DNA from: Terrisporobacter petrolearius
GTDB lineage: Bacteria; Bacillota; Clostridia; Peptostreptococcales; Peptostreptococcaceae
Reading direction: 5' to 3'
Length of the DNA stretch: 36,379 bases
Assembly (NCBI RefSeq): GCF_020748185.1
Contig: NZ_JAHZMO010000034.1
Location: 1 to 36,379, forward strand
Shown here: positions 6,543-15,600 of the stretch, piece by piece
How the letters are laid out: every line of letters starts with the position of its first letter
Position numbering within the stretch: the first letter of the stretch is position 1
Translations under genes and position numbers: made by a program
Notes under the pieces: generated by a model
The model's database searches: none
Seen by the model: only the letters and a program-made list of their open reading frames with translations
Told to the model about the DNA's origin: nothing

Positions 6543-8282
6543 ATGAACAAATTTGATTATGAAAGACGATTGAAAATATTGGAAATTTTAGTTGGGTTAA
6601 AATTTTTATATATTATATTAGCAACTTTAAATATTATAAGTTATTACAATATAGCGCTAGATATGAAAAATATACTTCTTGTAATTGTTTTAGCGTGTTG
6701 TATAGCACCATTTATGATATTTTGTTCAAAAATGATGTATGGAGATACAGAAAAAAGTTTTTTTAATATGCCTACAATTTACAACGTAATAGAAATCTTG
6801 ATATTATTAGGATTATTTATTATTTTAATGTCGAAAACAGGAGGGTCAAATAGCTCTTTTAAATATATCAGTACAATTATTATATTAATATCTTCTATAC
6901 AATATAAAAAAGAAATAAGTTTTACTATAACTGTAGCTGTATCATTGATAATACTAGCATTTAACCTAATAAATGTAGATTATACACAGTTAATTAGTTA
7001 TATGGATACAACAAGACATTTTGAAGGGGATATAATATTAGTAAGCTCCTTATTGATAACATCCTTTATTCTTTCTTTATATATTAATATTGAAAATGAA
7101 TATAATTTAAAGTTAAAAGAATTGGCAGTAAAAGATGGGCTTACAGGTTTATTAAATCATAGAAGTTTTCAAGATGTATTAGATACATATATAACTGATT
7201 CTCAAAAAGAAGATAAACCAGTTTCTTTATTATTTATGGATATAGATAATTTTAAGAATTATAATGACATAAATGGACATCAAAAAGGAGATTGGCTTCT
7301 TACAAGATTAGGTGAGATATTAAGAAATACAGTTGATGATTTAGGTGTTGTTGCACGTTATGGAGGAGAAGAGTTCGCTATAATTTTGTATGATCAAACA
7401 GAAGAAGCTGCATTGAATTTAGGTGAACTAATACGTCAAAATATACAACAAACATATTTTACAGGTCAAGAACTTCAACCTAATAAGAATATAACTGTAT
7501 CAATTGGTGTATCGACTTATCCCAAAGTTGCCCAAAATAAAAAGCAATTAATTGAACTTGCAGATAATGCTTTATATAGAGCAAAATCTTTTGATAAAAA
7601 TCGCGTTGAGAGATATTATAATATACTAGATGAAATTGATAGTAGTATAGATAAAAAAGCTTTGGAATCTATTGCAAATATATTAAACAAAATAAATAAA
7701 AAGGATAAATACACTTATGGTCATTCAGAAAGAGTAGTTATTTATGCTAAAAAATTTGCCATGTATTTGAATATGGACGAAAAGTCTAAAAAAGATTTAC
7801 TTTTAGCAGCTTACTTGCATGATATAGGAAAGTTAGAAATATCAAAAGAGCTATTAAATAAAAGAGAGAAGCTATCTCAAAGTGAATTTAATATTTTAAG
7901 ACAACATCCAACGCTAGGTGCTGACTTAGTCAGTAATATAGAAGCCTTTAATGCTGTGGTGCCTGTAATTAAGCATCATCACGAAAAATATGACGGAAGC
8001 GGTTATCCAAATAATATAAAAGGAAATGAGATTCCGTATTTGGCTAGGGTATTAACTATAATAGATAGTTTTGATGCTATGACATCGAAAAGGCCTTATA
8101 ATGTAAGAAAAGACTATAATCAAGCGATTATAGAGTTAAAAAAATGCGCGGGAACTCATTTTGATGTAGAATTAGTACCTAAATTTATAGATATGCTTCA
8201 GAATGATATGATGAAAAAAAAGGAACCAGAGTGCCTAAGGAATATTTTACCGTTGATGAACGATGTAAATAGAAGTGCATAA
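6543..8282 (+). CDS. Membrane-bound GGDEF + HD-GYP cyclic-di-GMP protein
   Basis: The 579-residue protein starts with about six membrane helices (residues 15-190). A diguanylate cyclase domain follows (about 195-355) with an intact GGEEF active site at 274-278. An HD-GYP phosphodiesterase domain follows (about 380-560) with HD at 426-427 and the HHEKYDGSGYP block, GYP at 487-489. Both activities look possible: synthesis from GTP and hydrolysis of c-di-GMP. The feedback site RxxD before GGEEF is not seen (DDLGVVARY stands there). The membrane part probably senses a signal or locates the enzyme. Its position directly after agrD is suggestive, although a terminator stands between them. The SD is AGGTGA, about six bases before the ATG. 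Confidence 0.93.
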   Translation: MNKFDYERRLKILEILVGLKFLYIILATLNIISYYNIALDMKNILLVIVLACCIAPFMIFCSKMMYGDTEKSFFNMPTIYNVIEILILLGLFIILMSKTGGSNSSFKYISTIIILISSIQYKKEISFTITVAVSLIILAFNLINVDYTQLISYMDTTRHFEGDIILVSSLLITSFILSLYINIENEYNLKLKELAVKDGLTGLLNHRSFQDVLDTYITDSQKEDKPVSLLFMDIDNFKNYNDINGHQKGDWLLTRLGEILRNTVDDLGVVARYGGEEFAIILYDQTEEAALNLGELIRQNIQQTYFTGQELQPNKNITVSIGVSTYPKVAQNKKQLIELADNALYRAKSFDKNRVERYYNILDEIDSSIDKKALESIANILNKINKKDKYTYGHSERVVIYAKKFAMYLNMDEKSKKDLLLAAYLHDIGKLEISKELLNKREKLSQSEFNILRQHPTLGADLVSNIEAFNAVVPVIKHHHEKYDGSGYPNNIKGNEIPYLARVLTIIDSFDAMTSKRPYNVRKDYNQAIIELKKCAGTHFDVELVPKFIDMLQNDMMKKKEPECLRNILPLMNDVNRSA

Positions 8283-8283
8283 T

Positions 8284-8325
8284 AAAAAGCTTTCTAAAAA
8301 TTAAATTATTTTTAGAAAGCTTTTT
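8284..8325 (+). terminator. Terminator of the c-di-GMP gene
   Basis: A perfect 17-pair stem, AAAAAGCTTTCTAAAAA (8284-8300) with its complement at 8309-8325, closes an eight-base loop right after the stop codon and ends in T residues. Confidence 0.9.
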
Positions 8326-8401
8326 ATATTGTTTATTAATATGTTTTTGCTACAATTAAATTAAGCTTAGGTTATAAAATTATATTAAAGGGGATAGAAA
8401 A

Positions 8402-9157
8402 ATGGGAGATTTAGGAGTTAAATACATATTTGAGTCAAATGAACAATTGATAAATAACATTAAAAATATATTAAAGGCATTGCCACACAAAGATTATAAT
8501 GTTGATATAGATAAACTATATGAACGTTTTATAAATGATATATACGAAAATATACATACATCTAAAGAAATGAAAAAAGTATTAATTACGCTATATTATT
8601 CATTAGAAATGATAAAAGAAAATTTAGACAATAATAATTTTATTAGAGGGGAAGAATTTTTCGAAGAAAATTTAAATAATCAAAGTTTGGCTGAAGAAAC
8701 AATGGACGGAATTCTTATATCTTCTAAAAATGAACATGAGGAAAGTAAGTTAAAATATTATGGATATTTACTTGGAAATATAATGTTCAAGAATGATTTG
8801 GATATAGATGAGTGCAATAGATTAATAAAATTATCTAGACAATTAACTTATTGTCAAATTAAATTAATTAATATGTATGTAATATCTCAAACTATTCAAA
8901 TTCCAATATTACAGCGAGAAGACTATACAAAGCTAGGTATAAGAGACTATAAACTATTAGGAATTTTACAGGATACTTTGGATATGATACAAAAGTCAAT
9001 ATTAAATGGAAGCGGAAAGTTAGTTCTGGATATTGTTCAAATAAATCCTTCTAAGATAAAGGTTCAAGGAGTGGGAACACTACTATATAATTGCATGTCT
9101 TTAAATAAAATGCCCTATGATGAACTGGAAGATATGTTAGATTTATTATCGAAATAA
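8402..9157 (+). CDS. Hypothetical protein, 251 aa
   Basis: I do not recognise this protein. It is soluble, acidic and mostly helical, without a signal peptide or membrane segment. Helical stretches rich in Asn, Lys and Ile fill the first 170 residues (for example ESNEQLINNIKNILKALP near the start). A more ordered segment, REDYTKLGIRDYKLLGILQDTLDMIQKSIL, lies near 172-201, and the C-terminus has KIKVQGVGTLLYNCMSLNKM. A weak GGGGAT site precedes the ATG, and a terminator follows. It sits between terminators of the c-di-GMP gene and before ptsG, so it is its own transcription unit. No function can be assigned. Confidence 0.75.
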   Translation: MGDLGVKYIFESNEQLINNIKNILKALPHKDYNVDIDKLYERFINDIYENIHTSKEMKKVLITLYYSLEMIKENLDNNNFIRGEEFFEENLNNQSLAEETMDGILISSKNEHEESKLKYYGYLLGNIMFKNDLDIDECNRLIKLSRQLTYCQIKLINMYVISQTIQIPILQREDYTKLGIRDYKLLGILQDTLDMIQKSILNGSGKLVLDIVQINPSKIKVQGVGTLLYNCMSLNKMPYDELEDMLDLLSK

Positions 9158-9169
9158 AAATAATATTAT

Positions 9170-9199
9170 AAATAAGTGCTCATTTTGGGCACTTATTTT
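9170..9199 (+). terminator. Terminator after the hypothetical gene
   Basis: AAATAAGTGC (9170-9179) pairs with GCACTTATTT (9189-9198), closing a nine-base loop and ending in T residues. Confidence 0.8.
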
Positions 9200-9278
9200 G
9201 TTTGAAATTAAATAAAATGGGTAAATTATATACGATGAAGTTGTAAAAAAAAATAAATATAAATATAAAAAATAATAG

Positions 9279-9292
9279 TGCAAACGGTTGCA
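9279..9292 (+). promoter_or_regulatory. CcpA catabolite-responsive element (cre) at the ptsG promoter
   Basis: TGCAAACGGTTGCA is a near-perfect palindrome that fits the Firmicutes cre pattern (TG.AA.CG.TT.CA) at every fixed position. It ends eight bases before the -35 box. Carbon-source control by CcpA of the PTS gene is therefore likely; at this position it could activate or repress. Confidence 0.75.
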
Positions 9293-9300
9293 TTAAAATA

Positions 9301-9330
9301 TTGACATGGCTATTAAAGCTATGATAGTAT
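9301..9330 (+). promoter_or_regulatory. Vegetative promoter of the PTS gene
   Basis: A consensus -35 TTGACA (9301-9306) and a -10-like TAGTAT (9325-9330) are separated by 18 bases. The leader to the ATG would be about 80 bases; no terminator or clear antiterminator (RAT) element was seen in it. Confidence 0.6.
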
Positions 9331-9415
9331 CATTATAGAAATTAAGGTAAACTATATATGATTGTTAAAACGATTATATAATATTAAATATTAAATAAGG
9401 GAGAGGCCGAAATTA

Positions 9416-11533
9416 ATGAAAGACAAAATATTTGGTGTTTTACAACGTGTAGGTAGATCGTTTATGCTACCAATAGCTATTTTACCAGTAGCAGGTTTAT
9501 TTTTAGGAATTGGTGGATCATTCACTAATGAAACAATGCTAAAGGCTTATGGATTAATGGGTGTTATGGGACCAGGTACACCTATAAATGCATTCTTAAC
9601 AGTATTAAGTAATGCAGGAGATATCGTATTTGCAAACTTACCATTATTATTTGCAATGGGTGTTGCAATAGGTATGGCTAAAAAAGAAAAAGAAGTAGCT
9701 ACTTTATCTGGAGCAATAGCATTCTTAATTATGCATGCTTCTATAGGCGCAATGATAAACATTAATGGTGGAACAGAAGCCATGCTAGCTGGTTCTACGG
9801 CAAGTGTATTAGGTATAAACTCACTTCAAATGGGTGTATTTGGTGGTATGATAGTAGGACTTGGTGTAGCAGCCCTACATAATCGTTTCTACAAAATTGA
9901 GTTACCTCAAGTATTATCATTCTTTGGTGGAACTAGATTTGTTCCAATAATATCTGCAATAACTTATTTATTTGTTGGTATATTAATGTTCTATATATGG
10001 CCAAATGTTCAAAATGCTATTTATTCAGTTGGTAACATAGTACAAAGTTCAGGTTATGCAGGAACTTGGGTATATGGATTCATGGAAAGAGCTTTGATAC
10101 CATTTGGACTTCATCATGTATTCTACTTACCATTCTGGCAAACTGCTGTTGGTGGTACTGCAATGGTAGGAGGACAACTAATAGAAGGTGCTCAAAACAT
10201 ATTCTTTGCACAACTAGCAGACCCATCTACTGTACAGTTTAGTGTAGAAGCTACTAGATTTATGTCTGGTAAATTCCCACTTATGATATTTGGTTTACCG
10301 GGTGCAGCACTTGCAATGTATAAATGTGCTAAACCAGAAAAGCGTAAAGTTGTTGGAGGTTTGTTATTATCAGCTGCATTAACAGCAATGTTAACAGGTA
10401 TAACTGAGCCGATTGAATTTACATTCTTATTTGTTGCTCCAATATTATATGTAATACACTCAGTATTTGCAGGAGCAGCTTATATGATAATGCACATGCT
10501 AAATGTTGGAGTTGGTATGACATTCTCTGGAGGTTTAATAGACTTAACATTATTTGGTATATTACAAGGAAATGCTAAAACTCATTGGCTAAATATAGTA
10601 TGGGTTGGTTTAATATACTTTGCAGTTTACTATTTCTTATTTACTTACTTAATTAAGAAGTTTAACTTTAAAACTCCTGGTAGAGATGATGAAGAAGAAG
10701 TAAAATTATATACAAGAGCAGATGTAAATGCTAAAAAAGAAGGAAGTTCAGGAAACCCATCAAATCAAGACGATAATATATCAGCTATGATATTAAAAGG
10801 TTTAGGTGGGCGAGATAATTTAAGTGATTTAGACTGTTGTGCTACAAGACTTCGTGTTACTGTAAAAGATTCTTCTAAGGTAAGTGAATCTTTACTAAAA
10901 TCAAGTGGAGCAGCAGGTGTTATAATAAAAGGTAATGGAATACAAGTTATATATGGACCAAGAGTTACAGTTATAAAATCAAACTTAGAAGATTTTATAG
11001 CAAGTGGTGTTAATCTTGAGGTTGCAGCCGATTTGGATACAGTAGATACTAAGGAAGAAAAAAAAGAAGATAAGATTGAAAATAATTCTATAATTGTGGC
11101 ACCTATAGAAGGTAATGCAATATCTTTAGAGGAAGTAGGAGACGGAGTATTCTCTGAAGGTATGTTAGGCAAAGGTGTTGCAATAGAGCCAACTGTTGGA
11201 AGAGCAGTATCACCAGTAGATGGAGTGATTTCAACAGTATTTGATACAAAACATGCAGTGGGATTAACTTCTGACAATGGTGTAGAAGTACTAATACACA
11301 TAGGATTAGATACTGTTAAATTAAATGGTCAGCATTTTACTACTCATGTTAAAGCAGGAGACAAAGTTAAGGCAGGAGATCTTTTAGTAGAATTTGATAT
11401 AGAAAAAATAAAAGAAGCTGGATATCCAACAGTTACACCTGTAATAGTAACTAACACAGATAGTTATAAAGATGTAGAATCTATAACTAAAGGTTCAGTA
11501 AAAGAAAAAGATAAATTAATATCAGTTAAATAG
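9416..11533 (+). CDS. ptsG: Glucose/N-acetylglucosamine-type PTS permease, EIICBA fusion
   Basis: The 705-residue membrane permease imports and phosphorylates a hexose using phosphate passed from HPr. The EIIC domain (about 1-420) begins with the family signature MLPIAILPVAGLFLGIG and contains GITEPIEFTF (about 330-339). The EIIB domain follows, with the phosphorylated cysteine in DCCATRLRV, most likely Cys475. The EIIA domain at the C-terminus carries TKHAVGL and VLIHIGLDTV, with the phospho-histidine at His628. The order C-B-A and the length match glucose-family permeases; glucose versus N-acetylglucosamine cannot be settled from motifs alone. It is monocistronic, preceded by a cre box and strong -35, and followed by a terminator. 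Confidence 0.9.
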   Translation: MKDKIFGVLQRVGRSFMLPIAILPVAGLFLGIGGSFTNETMLKAYGLMGVMGPGTPINAFLTVLSNAGDIVFANLPLLFAMGVAIGMAKKEKEVATLSGAIAFLIMHASIGAMININGGTEAMLAGSTASVLGINSLQMGVFGGMIVGLGVAALHNRFYKIELPQVLSFFGGTRFVPIISAITYLFVGILMFYIWPNVQNAIYSVGNIVQSSGYAGTWVYGFMERALIPFGLHHVFYLPFWQTAVGGTAMVGGQLIEGAQNIFFAQLADPSTVQFSVEATRFMSGKFPLMIFGLPGAALAMYKCAKPEKRKVVGGLLLSAALTAMLTGITEPIEFTFLFVAPILYVIHSVFAGAAYMIMHMLNVGVGMTFSGGLIDLTLFGILQGNAKTHWLNIVWVGLIYFAVYYFLFTYLIKKFNFKTPGRDDEEEVKLYTRADVNAKKEGSSGNPSNQDDNISAMILKGLGGRDNLSDLDCCATRLRVTVKDSSKVSESLLKSSGAAGVIIKGNGIQVIYGPRVTVIKSNLEDFIASGVNLEVAADLDTVDTKEEKKEDKIENNSIIVAPIEGNAISLEEVGDGVFSEGMLGKGVAIEPTVGRAVSPVDGVISTVFDTKHAVGLTSDNGVEVLIHIGLDTVKLNGQHFTTHVKAGDKVKAGDLLVEFDIEKIKEAGYPTVTPVIVTNTDSYKDVESITKGSVKEKDKLISVK

Positions 11534-11541
11534 TTTATAAA

Positions 11542-11571
11542 GATGTAGGTTTAAATACCTACATCTTTTTT
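11542..11571 (+). terminator. Terminator of ptsG
   Basis: A perfect stem GATGTAGGT (11542-11550) with ACCTACATC (11557-11565) closes a six-base loop and is followed by six T residues. Confidence 0.9.
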
Positions 11572-11690
11572 ATATGCAAAATAGAAAGTATAAAATTTAT
11601 TAGCAAAGGGATAAACATATTTAATTATTTAGTGTTAAAAAGTACAAATAGGGTATTAATCATATTGAATAAAATTGTAAAATGAATAAT

Positions 11691-11723
11691 GTTTGCTAAA
11701 AGACGTATTTTAATTTAGTAAAC
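11691..11723. repeat. Inverted repeat upstream of fhs
   Basis: GTTTGCTAAA (11691-11700) and TTTAGTAAAC (11714-11723) form an inverted repeat with one mismatch, about 100 bases before the fhs start. It could be an operator or part of a leader; nothing identifies a regulator. The rest of 11572-11822 is AT-rich, with several TATAAT-like boxes and no gene. Confidence 0.35.
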
Positions 11724-11822
11724 GTAAAAAATGTTCACAAAATATGTTTTTTATATATACTATTTTTACAAATTATTTTATAATATAATTAAATAATTGT
11801 AATATATTGGAGGATAAATGTA

Positions 11823-13499
11823 ATGACTTTTAAATCAGATATAGAAATAGCACAGGAATCAAAACCTCTACATATTAGAGAAATCGGTAAAAAATTAGGT
11901 CTAAATGAAGATGAACTAGAATTTTATGGGAAATATAAGGCTAAAATTGATTATAATTTATTAAAAACACATAAAAAAGATAAAAATGCCAAGTTAATTT
12001 TAACTACAGCAATAAATCCAACTCCGGCAGGAGAAGGAAAGACCACAACCACAATAGGTTTAGCAGACGGATTACAAAAGATTGGCAAAAAATCAATCGT
12101 TGCACTACGAGAACCTTCTTTAGGGCCTGTGTTTGGAATAAAAGGTGGAGCCGCTGGTGGAGGTTATGCTCAAGTTATCCCAATGGAAGATATAAACTTA
12201 CACTTCACAGGAGATTTTCATGCAATAGGAGCAGCAAATAATTTGCTAGCAGCAATGATAGACAATCATATACATCAAGGCAATAAATTAAATATTGATC
12301 CAAGAACTATAACTTGGAGAAGATGTGTAGATATGAATGATAGACAATTAAGAAATATAGTTTGCGGTATGGGCAGAAAGGTTGATGGAATAGTTAGAGA
12401 AGACGGATTTGATATAACTGTAGCATCGGAGGTTATGGCAGCTTTCTGTTTAGCTAATAATATTAGTGACCTAAAAGAAAAGTTAGGTAATATTATTATT
12501 GGATATACTTATGGAAATTTACCTGTAACAGCTAAAGAATTAAATGCTAACGGAGCAATGGCGGCTTTATTAAAAGATGCCTTAAAGCCTAATCTAGTTC
12601 AAACTTTAGAAGGTACACCAGCACTTGTTCACGGAGGACCATTTGCTAATATTGCTCATGGATGCAACTCTATAATAGCTACAAAGATGGCTATGAATTT
12701 TGCAGACTATGTTGTAACAGAAGGTGGATTTGGAGCAGATTTAGGGGCAGAAAAATTCTTAGATATAAAATGCAGAATGGCAGATATAAAACCAGATGCA
12801 GTAGTAATTGTAGTTACTGTAAGGGCTTTAAAATATAATGGTGGTGTTGATAAATCTAACCTAAATGATACAAATCTAGAAGCTTTAGAAGCTGGACTGC
12901 CAAATTTATTAAAACATATGGAAAATATTACGAAAGTATTTAAATTACCTACAGTTGTTGCAATTAATGAATTCCCAACAGATAGCCAAGAGGAAATAGA
13001 TTTAGTAAAAGAAAGATGTAATGATTTAGGTGTAAATGTGGTTTTATCACAAGTATGGGCAAAAGGCGGAGAAGGTGGAGTAGAACTTGCTAAAGAAGTA
13101 GTAAGACTTTGCCAAGAGGAGAATAATTTTGAATATGCTTATTCATTAGAAAGAAGTATAAAAGAAAAAATAAATGAAATAGCCACTAAAATATATGGAG
13201 CTGAAGGTGTAAATTTTACTAAAGAAGCAGAAAAGGAAATTGCTAATTTAGAAAAATTAGGATTTGCTAATCTTCCTATATGCATGGCAAAAACTCAATA
13301 CTCATTAACAGATGACCCTTCAAAATTAGGAAGGCCAGAAAATTTTAGAATAACAGTTAGAAAAATTAATATAAGTGCTGGGGCTGGATTTATAATAGCT
13401 TTAACAGGAGATATTATGAAAATGCCAGGATTACCCAAAATGCCGGCAGCTGAAAGAATAGATATTGATGAAAATGGTGTTATAGTTGGATTATTCTAA
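11823..13499 (+). CDS. fhs: Formate-tetrahydrofolate ligase
   Basis: This enzyme joins formate to tetrahydrofolate at the cost of ATP, giving 10-formyl-THF for purine synthesis and the Wood-Ljungdahl methyl branch. The 558 residues match the usual length. The ATP-binding loop [12 protein letters not shown] begins at Pro66, and the conserved blocks [18 protein letters not shown] (about 99-116) and [15 protein letters not shown] (about 298-312) are present. GGAGGA lies eight bases before the ATG; an earlier ATG at 11818 is followed at once by a stop. No other one-carbon gene is adjacent here, so it appears to be transcribed alone. Confidence 0.97.
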   Translation: MTFKSDIEIAQESKPLHIREIGKKLGLNEDELEFYGKYKAKIDYNLLKTHKKDKNAKLILTTAINPTPAGEGKTTTTIGLADGLQKIGKKSIVALREPSLGPVFGIKGGAAGGGYAQVIPMEDINLHFTGDFHAIGAANNLLAAMIDNHIHQGNKLNIDPRTITWRRCVDMNDRQLRNIVCGMGRKVDGIVREDGFDITVASEVMAAFCLANNISDLKEKLGNIIIGYTYGNLPVTAKELNANGAMAALLKDALKPNLVQTLEGTPALVHGGPFANIAHGCNSIIATKMAMNFADYVVTEGGFGADLGAEKFLDIKCRMADIKPDAVVIVVTVRALKYNGGVDKSNLNDTNLEALEAGLPNLLKHMENITKVFKLPTVVAINEFPTDSQEEIDLVKERCNDLGVNVVLSQVWAKGGEGGVELAKEVVRLCQEENNFEYAYSLERSIKEKINEIATKIYGAEGVNFTKEAEKEIANLEKLGFANLPICMAKTQYSLTDDPSKLGRPENFRITVRKINISAGAGFIIALTGDIMKMPGLPKMPAAERIDIDENGVIVGLF

Positions 13500-13551
13500 A
13501 TTATACAAATTCATTGCAAAAATCCTAAAAAGTAATTTTAATGAAATATTA

Positions 13552-13583
13552 AAGGTTGAACTCTTATAGAGTTCAACTTTTTT
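13552..13583 (+). terminator. Terminator of fhs
   Basis: GTTGAACTC (13555-13563) pairs perfectly with GAGTTCAAC (13569-13577) around a five-base loop, with an A-rich lead and a run of six T residues. Confidence 0.9.
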
Positions 13584-13606
13584 GTTTAAACTTATAAAGA
13601 ATTATA

Positions 13607-13661
13607 AGTAATATGGTATACTTTTTATATTACTATTATTTAAAAAAGTAGTCATATTACT
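13607..13661. repeat. Inverted repeat upstream of pspA
   Basis: AGTAATATG (13607-13615) and CATATTACT (13653-13661) are perfect complements 37 bases apart, just upstream of the pspA-like operon. A TATACT box (13617-13622) lies inside the first arm region. This may be a regulatory structure or chance in AT-rich sequence. Confidence 0.25.
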
Positions 13662-13716
13662 CTAAAATTTTTAATAATTATTACATATTAAAGAGTTGTA
13701 AATAGGAGGGTTTTAA

Positions 13717-14406
13717 ATGGCAGGTATAATAACAAGGTTTAAAGATATAATGTCTTCAAATATTAATGCATTATTGGATAAGGCAGAAGATCCATCAAAA
13801 ATGATTGATCAATACTTAAGAAATTTAGAAAATGATTTGGGTAAAGTTAAAGCTGAAACGGCATCTGTAATGGCTGAAGAAAAAAGAGCTAAAAGAGAAT
13901 TAGATGAATGCAATGAACAGATAAATAAAATGCAAAAATATGCTGAGAAAGCTTTAATTGCAGGAAATGAATCTGATGCAAAACTATTCTTAGAAAAGAA
14001 AACTCAATTATCTAAGAATCAACAAAGTTTACAACAATCTTATGATATAGCTGCAGATAATGTTACAAAAATGAGAAGTATGCATGATAAACTTGTTAAA
14101 GATATAGGTGAATTAAATGCAAAAAGAGATCAACTAAAAGCTAAGTTAACAGTCGCCAAAACACAAGAAAGATTAAATAAAATTGGTTCAGGTGTAACTG
14201 GTGCAAAAGGAAATTTATCTGCCTTTGATAAAATGGAAGATAAAATAAATAAACAGTTAGACGAAGCTAATGCAGTGGCTGAATTAAATTCTTCAAAAGA
14301 AGAAGAAAGTATAGAAGATTTAATGAGTAAATATGATGATAACAAAGAAAGTAATTCTGAAGTAGATGATGAATTGCAAGCTTTAAAAAATAAATTAGGA
14401 TTATAA
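13717..14406 (+). CDS. pspA: PspA/IM30 family membrane-stress protein
   Basis: PspA proteins assemble on the inner face of a damaged membrane and help keep it sealed. This 229-residue protein starts MAGIITRFKDIMSSNINALLDKAEDP, the family's amphipathic first helix and the DP(S/E)KMIDQYLR motif. Long charged coiled-coil helices follow to about residue 160, and then an acidic C-terminal part (EEESIEDLMSKYDDN). The length matches the family. An AGGAGGG site lies about eight bases before the ATG. It heads a three-gene set with a zinc-ribbon membrane protein and an SPFH protein, as in the Bacillus ydjFGHI operon, where the membrane partners recruit the PspA paralogue YdjF. Confidence 0.92.
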   Translation: MAGIITRFKDIMSSNINALLDKAEDPSKMIDQYLRNLENDLGKVKAETASVMAEEKRAKRELDECNEQINKMQKYAEKALIAGNESDAKLFLEKKTQLSKNQQSLQQSYDIAADNVTKMRSMHDKLVKDIGELNAKRDQLKAKLTVAKTQERLNKIGSGVTGAKGNLSAFDKMEDKINKQLDEANAVAELNSSKEEESIEDLMSKYDDNKESNSEVDDELQALKNKLGL

Positions 14407-14421
14407 AATTTTTTAAAGATT

Positions 14422-15588
14422 ATGTTTTATGGGGGTGATTTTATAAGTAAGTCTTATTATTGTGAAGGATGTGGAGGAGTTATGGAATTTAATGCCACAG
14501 CTCAAGCCTTAAAATGTCCTAACTGTGGCACTGAAGTTGAAATAGAAAATAATCCAGAGGATGTTATAGAACATAATCTCGATATTCATGCAATCAAAAC
14601 AATAAAAGTAGAGGAAAAAACATCTACAAGTATGGAATGTGAAGGGTGTGGAGCTAGGGTAGAAGTTGATGCAACTAGTACAGCAACTACTTGTCCATAT
14701 TGTGGGTCTCACTATGTTTTATCTCAAAAGCAAATTGAGTCCATAATTCCTGATGGTGTAATTCCTTTTAAAATAGATAAGTACCATGTAGAATCTATAT
14801 TCAGTCAATGGATTAAAAAAAGATGGCTTGCTCCAAATGTTTTGAAAACTTTATATCAAAAGGATAAGGTTCAAGGAATTTATATGCCTTATTGGACATT
14901 TGATGCAGATACAAGTACTAACTATACAGCAATGGGTGGAATTAATTATGAAGTGGAATATGAAGATAGTGAAGGGGAAAAACATACAAGAGTAGAAACA
15001 AATTGGTATCCTACCAGTGGGCATATAAGTCATTTTTTTGATGATGTCTTAGTCAGAGCATCCAATAAATTAAGCGAAAATCTTTTGGGCTGGATTGAGT
15101 CATATAATACAAAGGATGTGGCATCATATTCACCAGATTATATGTCAGGTTATTGTTCAGAAATATATACGATAGATTTAAAGGATGCACATAGTGATGC
15201 CATGAATAAAATGAGAAATGATATTCATTATATGGCTGAAAGAGACGTGTTAAGACGTTATGATAGGGTTCGTTCAGTGAGGCTTCATACTTCTTACTCA
15301 GGTGAGACATATAAACATATTTTTATACCTGTTTATTCAACTGCTTATACATACAAAGATAAACAATATAATGTTTTAATAAATGGAGAAACTGGGAAAA
15401 TTAAAGGCGAATATCCAAAAAGCCCTATTAAAATTGCAGCCATAGTTATAGTAATGTTAGGTATATTATTTGGAATTTATTTAGCATCGTCAGATAAAGA
15501 TGTGAGTTATGATAATGACAAAAAAATTCAGTATAGTGAATTAGTTAAAGACGAAACTGTTTCTTCTTTGGAAGGAATAATGTTTTAG
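14422..15588 (+). CDS. Double zinc-ribbon protein with a C-terminal membrane helix (YdjG-like)
   Basis: Two zinc ribbons open the protein: CEGCGG with CPNCG (residues about 14-36), and CEGCGA with CPYCG (about 73-95). A domain of about 230 residues follows, containing IYMPYWTFDADTSTNY. A single membrane helix IKIAAIVIVMLGILFGIYLA lies near residues 333-352, then a short polar tail. The layout matches Bacillus YdjG, part of a membrane complex that recruits PspA. The start is uncertain. The ATG at 14422 has almost no SD, whereas GGGGGTGAT (14431-14439) points to an in-frame ATA codon at 14443, seven bases past its G-rich core. The gene ends in the SD of the next gene. Confidence 0.8.
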   Translation: MFYGGDFISKSYYCEGCGGVMEFNATAQALKCPNCGTEVEIENNPEDVIEHNLDIHAIKTIKVEEKTSTSMECEGCGARVEVDATSTATTCPYCGSHYVLSQKQIESIIPDGVIPFKIDKYHVESIFSQWIKKRWLAPNVLKTLYQKDKVQGIYMPYWTFDADTSTNYTAMGGINYEVEYEDSEGEKHTRVETNWYPTSGHISHFFDDVLVRASNKLSENLLGWIESYNTKDVASYSPDYMSGYCSEIYTIDLKDAHSDAMNKMRNDIHYMAERDVLRRYDRVRSVRLHTSYSGETYKHIFIPVYSTAYTYKDKQYNVLINGETGKIKGEYPKSPIKIAAIVIVMLGILFGIYLASSDKDVSYDNDKKIQYSELVKDETVSSLEGIMF

Positions 15589-15600
15589 GAGGTTAGTATT

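Noticed and set aside
9331..9415. LicT/GlcT-type antiterminator in the ptsG leader.
   Set aside because: There is only a weak, imperfect AT-rich hairpin and no terminator for an antiterminator to compete with.
10765..11301. Long minus-strand frame of 178 codons within ptsG.
   Set aside because: It is antisense to the EIIB/EIIA coding region, whose motifs are unmistakable; it has a low-complexity Ser/Thr/Pro composition.
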